19,624 nt of DNA from Bacteroidaceae bacterium (GTDB lineage: Bacteria > Bacteroidota > Bacteroidia > Bacteroidales > Bacteroidaceae): contig JAUUPT010000070.1 of assembly GCA_030843315.1 (NCBI GenBank), positions 1 through 19,624 of the forward strand, read 5' to 3'. A program made the position numbers and the translations under genes. Below the pieces are notes generated by a model that did not search any database, was not told where the DNA came from, and saw nothing but the letters and a program-made list of their open reading frames with translations. Every line of letters begins with the position of its first letter. Within the stretch, counting starts at the first letter, position 1. Below are positions 5,634 through 12,718 of the stretch, in pieces.

Positions 5634-5679
5634 CATTTCCCAGACTTTTTATTTTCTGTTCAATCGGCTTAATACAAAG

Positions 5680-5791
5680 AGCCCTGAAAGGGCAGAACAT
5701 GCACACGGTTCCGCCCTTTCAGGGCTTGTGTTGTATGCGACCTTTTACGTAGGGCGATGCCCTACGCTGTATAATATAAGGCTTTCAGCCT
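5680..5791. repeat. Cluster of three palindromes in the intergenic gap
   Basis: Three hairpins lie in a row. AGCCCTGAAAGGGC (5680-5693) pairs perfectly over 14 bp with GCCCTTTCAGGGCT (5713-5726). CGTAGGGC (5748-5755), GAT, GCCCTACG (5759-5766) is a perfect 8-bp stem. AGGCT (5779-5783), TTC, AGCCT (5787-5791) is a 5-bp stem. Similar GGGC-GAT-GCCC palindromes are, as I recall, dispersed intergenic repeats in Bacteroidota. There is no coding sequence here. Confidence 0.85.
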
Positions 5792-5795
5792 AATT

Positions 5796-5897
5796 AAATA
5801 GTTTTCGTTTCCAATATGTCAAAGAACGCGCCTTCATATTTTCAGATTAAAAATCTTGATAGTTGAGAATGGCGGATTGCAAATCCGCCGGGACAAA
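5796..5897 (+). repeat. Island two-hairpin repeat, copy 4 (full length)
   Basis: This full-length copy closely matches copy 3 from AAATAGTTTTCGTTTCC onward. The left hairpin is AGATT-AAA-AATCT (5844-5856); the right is GGCGGATT-GCA-AATCCGCC (5871-5889). The right stem has A-T changed to G-C on both sides relative to copies 2 and 3, so pairing is kept. Confidence 0.85.
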
Positions 5898-5908
5898 ACA
5901 CATCCGAT

Positions 5909-5932
5909 GGGACGAGGGCATCGCCCTATCCC
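5909..5932 (-). terminator. Hairpin just downstream of the fimbrial operon
   Basis: GGGACGAGGGC (5909-5919), ATC, GCCCTATCCC (5923-5932) form a stem with a bulge near the base, 12 bp past the stop of the last fimbrial gene. There is no U tract, so it may be a Rho-type 3' stem or another member of the AGGGC-ATC-GCCCT palindrome family rather than a classic terminator. Confidence 0.45.
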
Positions 5933-5943
5933 GATTCCCTTGC

Positions 5944-8526
5944 CTAATCACCGCTTTCTTGTACGCAACGAAGGGGAATGGCTTCTTGCTCGTAACCATT
6001 ACTCTGAAAGCATCCTTCGCCAGTTGACCAATTATAAGTGTCTTTTATAAAGTGAACTCCACCATCGTATTGTCTTTTAGAGCTTGTCCATAGTAAGAAA
6101 TTTCGTCCTATATTTGTAAAATTTGTTCCGGCCATATACCCCATATAGTGAATATATGTGCAGTGTTCACTATTCGTGTCATAGGAGACGAGCACTCCTT
6201 CATCGGCAACTTTGCTATCTTGGTTTTTGATGTCAAGCCCCTTAATAACGTTGCTACTCCAGCTTAGAGTTGCATCTTTATTACTCAGAAAAGATAAACA
6301 TTCAGAGGATTGAGCTACCCGCCATCCTGCCGGAGAAGGATCATGCACCGTCTTAGCTCCATTTGAATACCATGCATCCACCCCAAGAGCATTTGTCTGC
6401 ATCCATGATTTTTCATCACTACCACCTAATGGCTTTTTATACATTGATTGTGGATTTTGATATGCCACCCTGTATGTAGTTGGAGCGCTTTTTCTAGAGA
6501 AGGGCAGATAAGTCACTCCATCAGCTTTATACAAGTTGAGTAGTCCCTCAATGGGTTTAGTTACATTATCCGGAAGTGCTATCGAACCACTTCCAATTTT
6601 TTTACTGGTATAACTGCTTGGGAATGGGTCTTTCCGCCCCCACTGATAGTGGAAACCATTGGTTTTGGACTTCTCAAGTGTACTGAGATTTACGCTAAAC
6701 TGCCCATTACTTTTCGTTACAACATAGCCTGCCATTGCACCTAAATTGCGATCCATCATCATCGGCGGGTTACTCTGAGTAGCCGTATTATAGTCGAGCT
6801 TCAGCTTCCGTTTGTTGGGGTCATTAAAATTCTCATCTTTGCCTGTAACATCCGGGCTATAATCCGTTACCCATACGTGCCAGCTCCAGAGGATTTGACC
6901 CTCAGTATCATAGGCGGCTATCAAGCCACTGCCACCGGTGGTGCCGGGGGCTACGCGGCAGTAAATGCGGCATTGATTGGCAGCGGTAAACGCATAAGAT
7001 GCCGGATCGAGGTTGGTGTTGCCATCGGCAGGTTTAATCTCGACGATATTGGAGTGGTCGGTTTCGCTATTTACAATTCCCATTACGGGCTCGCCTAAGT
7101 CGCCTTCTTCTTTGGTTTGCCAAAGAAGTTTGACGTATTGTATGCCGTAATCTCCTGTTGCTCTCGTCGCGGTTCCCGCAGTAATCCAGCCTGCCAGTAC
7201 ATCATTATCAATATCCTTGCCGCCGCTTCTGAACGTGAACGGGTCGAAGCAGAAGCTACCACCCGGCTTCACCATAAAGCAGTTGGCGGTGGGGACAAAG
7301 TTATCGTTGTTCTGCGAAGCGGGGATAGGGTCGACATAGGTGACGCGGCGGTCTTGTGTGGGAATACCGGTATGCTTGAAATCAATGTTATAGATATAGT
7401 CGGTATTCTGCCGGATGCTGAAATTCTGCGAGTTGTCATCGCCGATGTATAGGCGATAGCGGAACTTCTTGTTCACATTCTTATTGTTCGCTGCCTCAAA
7501 TGTAAGGTAGGAACTGCCGGCAGGGGCGTTGTCTTTGGTGCGTAGCAGTGCGGAAGATACTGCGGGGTTGTCGGCACGGACGTTGGCGGGAACCCAGAAG
7601 GAATAAGAACCGTTTGTTTGATTGCCCGATACACTATAGTCATTCTTTACTGTCAGGGTAGTATATTGATCCATCACATCGGGATAACTTCCATCGTCCT
7701 TGTTGGGTGCAGGGATGTAGTTGAATTTCAGCGGAACGCTTTGCAGCAGGAGCTGTTTCAAGGTGTACTCTTCGGTATTTACAGTTACTCCATAGTTCCA
7801 GTTCACCGTTACTTTAGCTGCGAGGCGTTTTAGCATCAGGCGGACGTCTTGGGCACCGTTGTCGGAGTTGACATCGGGGCTTTGCAGCTTGCCAACATTT
7901 CCATCCTTAACCACTTTCACATGTTTCAGGTGGAGCACATAAGGCATTTTGTTCATTTCGTCTTGCGTAGCACCCGATGTAGGAATGGTAGCAATGACAT
8001 CGCGGTCGAAGGAGATGGCTTGCAAGGCGGATATTGTCGTGGTACCAATCGCAGCAGTCGAAGCGCCTTCTCCACGTGCGATAATTACCAACTGGCAATC
8101 CTCCGATGCAGCTAAAGAGATAGAAAGTACACTTCCAAGATCTGTTTTCCCGGACTTATAAGTGCTTGTAGTAAGTAAACTTGTACCGTCTGCTTTGAAC
8201 TGCATCACATTCAGTTCATACAGCCCGTCCGGTGTTGTAGCCTCTGTTCCTTCCGTTATTTCCCTCGTCTCCGCCTTCTTCTGCAGCTTCGCGCTGAACG
8301 CTTGTCCTTTGTCTGCTCCTGCATAGGTGCGGGTATCGGTTGCTGCGTCTGCGGCGTTCTCTTCGGGGGCAAAGCCCAGGCGGACGGTTACTTCTACGGT
8401 TTCGCCGTCTTCGGGCAGGGCGGTGGTGGTTTCTATCCAGTCGTCGCAGGCGGTGGTGGTGCATAGAAGCCATGCGGCGCATAGGCACAAAGTTGTGTGC
8501 AGCAGGGGGATATTTGTTCTGTTCAT
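5944..8526 (-). CDS. Probable pilus tip protein: fimbrillin/DUF4906 plus FISUMP domain
   Basis: At 860 residues this is the largest subunit. A signal peptide ends at a lipobox with lipid Cys27 followed by DD, and a TDTRTYAG cleavage-like motif has Arg66. Residues 308-380 match DUF4906 (FWVPANVRAD, FRYRLYIGDD, FSIRQNTDYIYN). A middle section has the ANCFMVKPGG pattern (414-423). The C-terminus, about 560-860, is a FISUMP domain: MMDRNLGAMAG from 590, YQWGRKDPFP at 627-636, HDPSPAGWRV at 728-737 and IPLRCV at 850-855. FISUMP domains occur on exported Bacteroidota proteins and DUF4906 on minor or tip fimbrillins, so a surface adhesin at the pilus tip is likely; the ligand is unknown. It is the last gene of the operon, 15 bp after its neighbour, which fits a low-copy tip. 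Confidence 0.85.
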   Translation of the reverse strand: MNRTNIPLLHTTLCLCAAWLLCTTTACDDWIETTTALPEDGETVEVTVRLGFAPEENAADAATDTRTYAGADKGQAFSAKLQKKAETREITEGTEATTPDGLYELNVMQFKADGTSLLTTSTYKSGKTDLGSVLSISLAASEDCQLVIIARGEGASTAAIGTTTISALQAISFDRDVIATIPTSGATQDEMNKMPYVLHLKHVKVVKDGNVGKLQSPDVNSDNGAQDVRLMLKRLAAKVTVNWNYGVTVNTEEYTLKQLLLQSVPLKFNYIPAPNKDDGSYPDVMDQYTTLTVKNDYSVSGNQTNGSYSFWVPANVRADNPAVSSALLRTKDNAPAGSSYLTFEAANNKNVNKKFRYRLYIGDDNSQNFSIRQNTDYIYNIDFKHTGIPTQDRRVTYVDPIPASQNNDNFVPTANCFMVKPGGSFCFDPFTFRSGGKDIDNDVLAGWITAGTATRATGDYGIQYVKLLWQTKEEGDLGEPVMGIVNSETDHSNIVEIKPADGNTNLDPASYAFTAANQCRIYCRVAPGTTGGSGLIAAYDTEGQILWSWHVWVTDYSPDVTGKDENFNDPNKRKLKLDYNTATQSNPPMMMDRNLGAMAGYVVTKSNGQFSVNLSTLEKSKTNGFHYQWGRKDPFPSSYTSKKIGSGSIALPDNVTKPIEGLLNLYKADGVTYLPFSRKSAPTTYRVAYQNPQSMYKKPLGGSDEKSWMQTNALGVDAWYSNGAKTVHDPSPAGWRVAQSSECLSFLSNKDATLSWSSNVIKGLDIKNQDSKVADEGVLVSYDTNSEHCTYIHYMGYMAGTNFTNIGRNFLLWTSSKRQYDGGVHFIKDTYNWSTGEGCFQSNGYEQEAIPLRCVQESGD

Positions 8527-8541
8527 ATCTTTGTTTTTAGT

Positions 8542-9690
8542 TTATTTCTCATCTCCAAACTCAATTTTATGCTCTATCTTTTCTACCTTGTCGAATACGA
8601 CCACACGCCCGTCCGTTATCCGCACGCGCACGTCGCCCGTGTTGGCACCGGAAAGGTTCAGGGTGAGCTGATAGTAAAAACCACGCTGGATGTTGTAATC
8701 GGTTTTCAGATTGGTGCCCAGGTAGATGTGATACTCTACGGCGATGGTGTTGTTGACATCGGCAGCCATATTGTCATACTTATAAGTGCCTTTCAGCACC
8801 AGGTAGGTGCAGTTCTTCAGACTGCTGCTGCCGTCCGCCTCCTTTGTTGGGCCGTATTTCTTCAGCCCTTTCTCTGCAAAGGATGGGGCGGTGCCCATGC
8901 CCCGCAGATTCTCGGGCATCCAGAAATAATAGTCTGTACCCGAACTCATGGTGGTGGCAACAGCAGTCGGCCCGGCGGTAATATCGGCATCCACCGTGGG
9001 GTAAGTACTACTCAAGCTGCCGCCGCCACGGGTATAGAGCGCCATCTTGTTGGGCAGGTTGTATATGTCCATCCCGGTGATGGCGAAAGTGCCTGTGCCG
9101 GTATTGTTCCACGTCACGGAGACCTTGGCATAAGCGCGGTTCAAAGGGGCTGTTAGCACCACCTTGTTGTCATTGCCAGGGGTACAGTCGAGTGGACCTG
9201 CCGTCATCAGCTTAAGTTCCGCGTTTGTGTACGTAGCGCTTACCTGCATTGCCTGCAATGCAGTTTCGGACTTGTCGGTATTCTCGTTCTTTATAAAGTC
9301 ATTCAGGAAACTACTTCCCGCATTCACTATCACATAGAACCGGCTGCTGACACTGGAAAATTCAGCACCCTGGGTATCAACTGTCAGAATCTTGCCTTGT
9401 AAGCTCAGTGTACCGCCCGAGGTGAAACAGGCCGCATGTAGAAACTTTCCGTCATCGGCAGTCCCCGTCGCATTGTATTGCACCACCCATACGTTTTCAA
9501 TCGTGATGCCATCCAATGAAGGGTTGGGAGTCGTTTCTGCCCGTGTCGTCACTTCCAATGCCGGGGGCAATTCCAGCTTAAAGACGAATTGCGCCTTCTC
9601 CCCCACTCCGCCCGCATCTCCTTCGCAGGCTGTGGCTGCCAGCAATACCAGCAGGCAGGCAAGCCAAGTATTTATTATCTTATATCTCAT
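8542..9690 (-). CDS. DUF4906-like minor fimbrillin lipoprotein
   Basis: This 382-residue lipoprotein has LLAATAC ending at lipid Cys22 and VTTRAE with Arg50. The core carries the DUF4906 pattern in order: FWMPENLRG (256-264), TYLVLKGTY (295-303), EYHIYLG (319-325) and TDYNIQRG (330-337). Unlike the others it lacks a final V-x-x-W strand and ends in a Val/Lys/Glu-rich tail with a predicted strand (DGRVVVFDKVE). The same domain occurs in the tip protein encoded just downstream, and the pair probably arose by duplication. It may be an accessory subunit connecting tip and shaft. Start: ATG at 9690, 18 bp after the preceding gene. Confidence 0.82.
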   Translation of the reverse strand: MRYKIINTWLACLLVLLAATACEGDAGGVGEKAQFVFKLELPPALEVTTRAETTPNPSLDGITIENVWVVQYNATGTADDGKFLHAACFTSGGTLSLQGKILTVDTQGAEFSSVSSRFYVIVNAGSSFLNDFIKNENTDKSETALQAMQVSATYTNAELKLMTAGPLDCTPGNDNKVVLTAPLNRAYAKVSVTWNNTGTGTFAITGMDIYNLPNKMALYTRGGGSLSSTYPTVDADITAGPTAVATTMSSGTDYYFWMPENLRGMGTAPSFAEKGLKKYGPTKEADGSSSLKNCTYLVLKGTYKYDNMAADVNNTIAVEYHIYLGTNLKTDYNIQRGFYYQLTLNLSGANTGDVRVRITDGRVVVFDKVEKIEHKIEFGDEK

Positions 9691-9708
9691 ATTTATCCCT
9701 TTCCTGTA

Positions 9709-10698
9709 TTATTTCCCTATTTCATCCGAAGGCAACGGCGTTGTGGTATAACCCCTTACTGCCAATGTCAAGTCCGAAGGCTTCAGTATGCCGTAGAAGG
9801 TAAGCGTAAAGTCGAACTTATACAGCATACCCGGCAACAGAACTTTCTGGATAGAAGTGACGTAGTCGTCAGTCACTGATTTAGTTTCGCCTTGATCATT
9901 GTATCCTACTGTCAGGTTGACCGTGAACTTCAGCAACGCCGAACCATCGACCGGTAACAATACTTTTTGTTCGCTTTCGCGGGACACGGTCACATCGTAA
10001 GTATTATATAAGAACTTCTCATAGGGAACGGAGCCGGTATAACCGACACCGGTGGTCACCCAGTCCGTACCGCCCAACGGGAAAGATAGTTTTTCGGGCA
10101 ATCCTTCCACTGTGATGCGGTTCACGACGAGCGAGGTGGGAGTGATGGGCTGACCGCCATCCTTTGCCTTTACCTGCAGTTGCACCTGCGCCCCCATGCG
10201 CTTGAAGGGAATGGTGAGCGGCACCAGCATAGAGGAAGCGCCTGCGCTGGCGGGCAGCACGGTGAGGCCCGTCAGGTGGGTGTGCATAAAGTCATTGTCG
10301 TTCAGCACGTCTACGTACTCGTTGCCGGTAGTCCGCACAGGTGTCTCGGTGATGGAGTTGTAGGACACCATGTAGAGGTTGTACTTGCCGCGGTAGAGCC
10401 GCATGTCACCCGTGGCGGTGCCGTCCGCCTGCACGGTATAGACGCCTTCCGCATCGGGGGATTTCATATCCGTGTTTCCGGCACTATATGCATAGATTGT
10501 GAACAGCGTGCCGGCAGGTACTGCCGCGCGGGTCGTTGCATCGGCTTCGTACATCACGAAGCTCAGCGTCACGGGCTCGCCCTTCGGCTCCTCCGGAGGC
10601 GACGCAGGCTCCATATCTCCGGTGCATGCCCCCAGAGAAAGCCCTGCCAGCAGCATCACCGCTATTTTTCTAAAGTCAACTGTTTTCATCTTTATCAT
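9709..10698 (-). CDS. Fimbrillin-like accessory lipoprotein
   Basis: This 329-residue protein has LSLGAC ending at lipid Cys25, an acidic/Pro linker (EPASPPEEPKGEP) and TTRAA with Arg57. Later motifs are LYRGKYNLYMVSYNS (101-115), NDNDFMHTHLTG (133-144) and PFKRMGAQVQLQVKA (164-178). These replace the usual Y-Y-P and H-A-L-A-K segments, so it is a divergent fimbrillin and may be an accessory or anchor-type subunit. It ends LTLAVRGYTTTPLP. Two starts are possible: ATG at 10698, which lies inside a 7-bp tandem repeat, or ATG at 10689, which gives a cleaner signal peptide (MKTVDFRKIA). The repeat could make expression variable by slippage, as considered in the findings. Confidence 0.78.
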   Translation of the reverse strand: MIKMKTVDFRKIAVMLLAGLSLGACTGDMEPASPPEEPKGEPVTLSFVMYEADATTRAAVPAGTLFTIYAYSAGNTDMKSPDAEGVYTVQADGTATGDMRLYRGKYNLYMVSYNSITETPVRTTGNEYVDVLNDNDFMHTHLTGLTVLPASAGASSMLVPLTIPFKRMGAQVQLQVKAKDGGQPITPTSLVVNRITVEGLPEKLSFPLGGTDWVTTGVGYTGSVPYEKFLYNTYDVTVSRESEQKVLLPVDGSALLKFTVNLTVGYNDQGETKSVTDDYVTSIQKVLLPGMLYKFDFTLTFYGILKPSDLTLAVRGYTTTPLPSDEIGK

Positions 10699-10734
10699 CT
10701 ATCATTTATCATCTATCAACTATCATCTATCACC
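10693..10734. repeat. Six tandem 7-bp units overlapping a fimbrillin start
   Basis: On the plus strand TATCATC, TATCATT, TATCATC, TATCAAC, TATCATC and TATCACC follow each other from 10693 to 10734 with no gap; a partial unit continues. The first unit contains the candidate start codon at 10698 of the leftward gene. Unit length is not a multiple of three. Minus-strand units of this kind (GATGATA) also supply several ATG and TGA triplets. Confidence 0.85.
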
Positions 10735-10739
10735 TATTC

Positions 10740-11714
10740 CTAAATTCCAATGCTCGTATCCTGGCTCGCATCGTTCTGCCAGTCGTCCATCTGCACGCCC
10801 GAGAGCCCGCCGCCCATCTTGCTCACTATTATCTTGTAGACGTAGTGCATGCCGGCTTTCCATTGCTGGGCGGTTTTCACGGCGCCGGTTTCAAAGACGA
10901 GGGTGGCGGCCGAATCTCCTGCTCCCACCGCTACGGTGAGGCGGAAGGAAAGGGCGTTTTCTTCGCCCGGCATGGGGGCCACCAGGCAGGTGACGTTGGG
11001 GGTGTCGACATCGGCATCGGTTTCTTTTTTCAGCACCGTGCTGCCGGTCAGTGTCAGCAGGGAGGCGTCCGTCAGGCTGGTCAGTTTGCCCGTGCCGATG
11101 TTCATGGTTCCGGTGCCGGTTTGTATACGGTTGGTGGGGCTTAGCAGTTCCACCTTTGTCAGGGTCATCGGCTCTGACACATATTGGGATTTCAGAATCT
11201 TGAAGCTGACCTTTGCCAGGGCATGGAGCATCTCGAAGGAGACGGTGCGCTTGCCGGCATACGCTTGTTGCGGGGGGGTATACAGGTAGTCGGTCTGCAG
11301 GGTTGCCGAGAAGTTGTCGTTGCCTACCGTAACGGGGATGGTGTGGGCGCCGGTGGCGCTGTGGGTCACCACGCTGTTTTCCGGGGAGAAGGCGTAGATA
11401 TAGTCTTTGGCACCTTCCTGGCTGGTTATGTCGGGGGGAGTATCACAACTCCACGTACCGCCCTTCTTGCTGAAAACGGACTGGGCGTTATTTTCCAGCG
11501 CAGCATGTGCGCTGGTGGTGGCGTATATGCCGATGGCGCTTATCGGGGCAGTGGCGCCAAGCGTGGCGCGGGTGGTGCCTGCGAGGGCGTCGTCCGCTAC
11601 GCTCACCGATTGCAGGCGCAGGGCGTTGTCCTGCTGGTCCGGCAGGGCGTCGTCGCCGCAGGCGGAGAGCAGGGATGCCGCGAGGGCAAGGGGGAAGAGA
11701 GGTTTTATATTCAT
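10740..11714 (-). CDS. Fimbrillin-family lipoprotein (Mfa_like_1 type)
   Basis: This 324-residue lipoprotein has LLSAC ending at lipid Cys19, then GDD, and TTRATLG with Arg49. KDYIYAFSPEN (103-113) and TDYLY (141-145) stand where subunits of this family have their D-Y-x-Y strands, and MLHALAKVSFKIL (162-174) matches the family's H-A-L-A-K motif. The protein closes with a W-K-A-G-M-H-Y-V-Y-K strand and VQMDDWQND, the donor-strand-like ending. It is probably a shaft or minor subunit. It follows the 290-residue subunit after the operon's longest gap (128 bp), which holds a long inverted repeat, so its expression could be uncoupled from the upstream genes. Confidence 0.85.
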   Translation of the reverse strand: MNIKPLFPLALAASLLSACGDDALPDQQDNALRLQSVSVADDALAGTTRATLGATAPISAIGIYATTSAHAALENNAQSVFSKKGGTWSCDTPPDITSQEGAKDYIYAFSPENSVVTHSATGAHTIPVTVGNDNFSATLQTDYLYTPPQQAYAGKRTVSFEMLHALAKVSFKILKSQYVSEPMTLTKVELLSPTNRIQTGTGTMNIGTGKLTSLTDASLLTLTGSTVLKKETDADVDTPNVTCLVAPMPGEENALSFRLTVAVGAGDSAATLVFETGAVKTAQQWKAGMHYVYKIIVSKMGGGLSGVQMDDWQNDASQDTSIGI

Positions 11715-11757
11715 GATTCTATTCTTAAAGTTGATGATTACATATGCTGTTTATGTC

Positions 11758-11841
11758 TTTAGGCACGGATTACACGGATTTCACGGAAGGGGTTTAAATA
11801 ATTCTATCTTTTCTGTGTAATCCGTGTAATCCGTGCCTAAA
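11758..11841. repeat. 23-bp perfect inverted repeat in the operon's largest gap
   Basis: Arms at 11758-11780 and 11819-11841 are exactly complementary (each contains the core GGCACGGATTACACGG or its complement) and are separated by 38 nt. The match continues imperfectly for a few more bases inward. In the mRNA this forms a very strong stem between the stop codon of the 290-residue gene (11843) and the start of the 324-residue gene (11714). CACGGATTACACGG-type repeats are, as I recall, common in Bacteroides intergenic DNA. Confidence 0.9.
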
Positions 11842-11842
11842 A

Positions 11843-12715
11843 TTAGGTTGCAGGTCCTACATCTGTTTCGTCTGTCGACTCAAAGTCTTTCACCGTTACG
11901 CTCGAAAGGATTAGTTCGGAGGTGCTGGTGAAGTTGTATTGGTATTCATAGCCGGGTTGCAGGGCAAAGGTAGTACTTCCGCTTGCATTGCCTTTTTCCG
12001 TATAGGATTGGGTTACATCGGCGGTTCCCGTTCCGCCCGGGTTGCTGGTTACACTGATTGTATAAGGATTAGCCGCGGTGACCTCTCTGGGGTTGATAAT
12101 TCCTGTATAGGTATGCCGCGTGGCTTCCCCGGAGGTACAGAGCAATTGAAGTTCACCGGTCTTATCGGTTTCGGTGCAGACATCAGTTCCTGTAATCTTG
12201 GCGCCTACGGCTGTATTCGTTGTATTTTTCGCATAGGTCACGATAATCGTTATCCTTGCCGCTGCCGGAGCAAACTGGAAGTTTACGCGGTTGGCGGTAG
12301 CGGTGGCGGTGGAGGTCAGGCGGTTGCTCTTCCAGAAGTCGGTATAGTTACTCTGGTTGGACAGGATGGCGGTGAACTTCGGGGGGTAAGAGGCGAAAAA
12401 GGTTTCGCCGCCAGTGGTGGTGATGGAGTTGCTGCCGGTGACAGGCGCCCAGCCCTTAGCGTTCTTGGTATAGAGGACGGCATCATTCGTGGACTCTGTG
12501 CCTTTATTGATATTTATTTCATCGCCCACCACAAAGTTCGTCCGCTTATCGTAATCCGTCGCATGCTCGTCCGTCGTTTCCACACGGGTATGCGCCCCTG
12601 CAATCTCGGCGGAGACTTCCAGCGGCAGGGCGGGCTGTAGGGAATCGGTGCGGTCGCAGCCGACAAGGGACAGCCACAGCAGGGCGGTGAGGGATATTTT
12701 AGTTGTTGAATTCAT
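11843..12715 (-). CDS. Fimbrillin-family lipoprotein, paralogue of the second half of its neighbour
   Basis: This 290-residue lipoprotein has LSLVGC ending at lipid Cys20 and AHTRVETT with Arg44. The order AEIAG (36-40), YDKRTNFVVGDEININ (55-70), ETFFASYPPKF (104-114), a Gln/Asn-Phe segment and FAPAAARITIIV (148-159) aligns with residues 377-630 of the upstream protein (AEIAG, YDRSTFIADDKIN, CQAVFPVGY and LNARLTLNF). It ends in a tyrosine-rich strand YEYQYNF and SSVTVKDFES. The gene starts 3 bp after its neighbour stops, so the two may arise from a duplication with one half fused and the other free. A shaft or minor subunit role is inferred. Confidence 0.85.
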   Translation of the reverse strand: MNSTTKISLTALLWLSLVGCDRTDSLQPALPLEVSAEIAGAHTRVETTDEHATDYDKRTNFVVGDEININKGTESTNDAVLYTKNAKGWAPVTGSNSITTTGGETFFASYPPKFTAILSNQSNYTDFWKSNRLTSTATATANRVNFQFAPAAARITIIVTYAKNTTNTAVGAKITGTDVCTETDKTGELQLLCTSGEATRHTYTGIINPREVTAANPYTISVTSNPGGTGTADVTQSYTEKGNASGSTTFALQPGYEYQYNFTSTSELILSSVTVKDFESTDETDVGPAT

Positions 12716-12718
12716 AGG

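Noticed and set aside
2829..5897. CRISPR or integron reading of the four island repeats
   Set aside because: Spacing is about 1 kb with genes of varying orientation between, there is no integrase or attI-like site in the window, and the units lack the conserved R sites of attC; only a loose cassette analogy remains.
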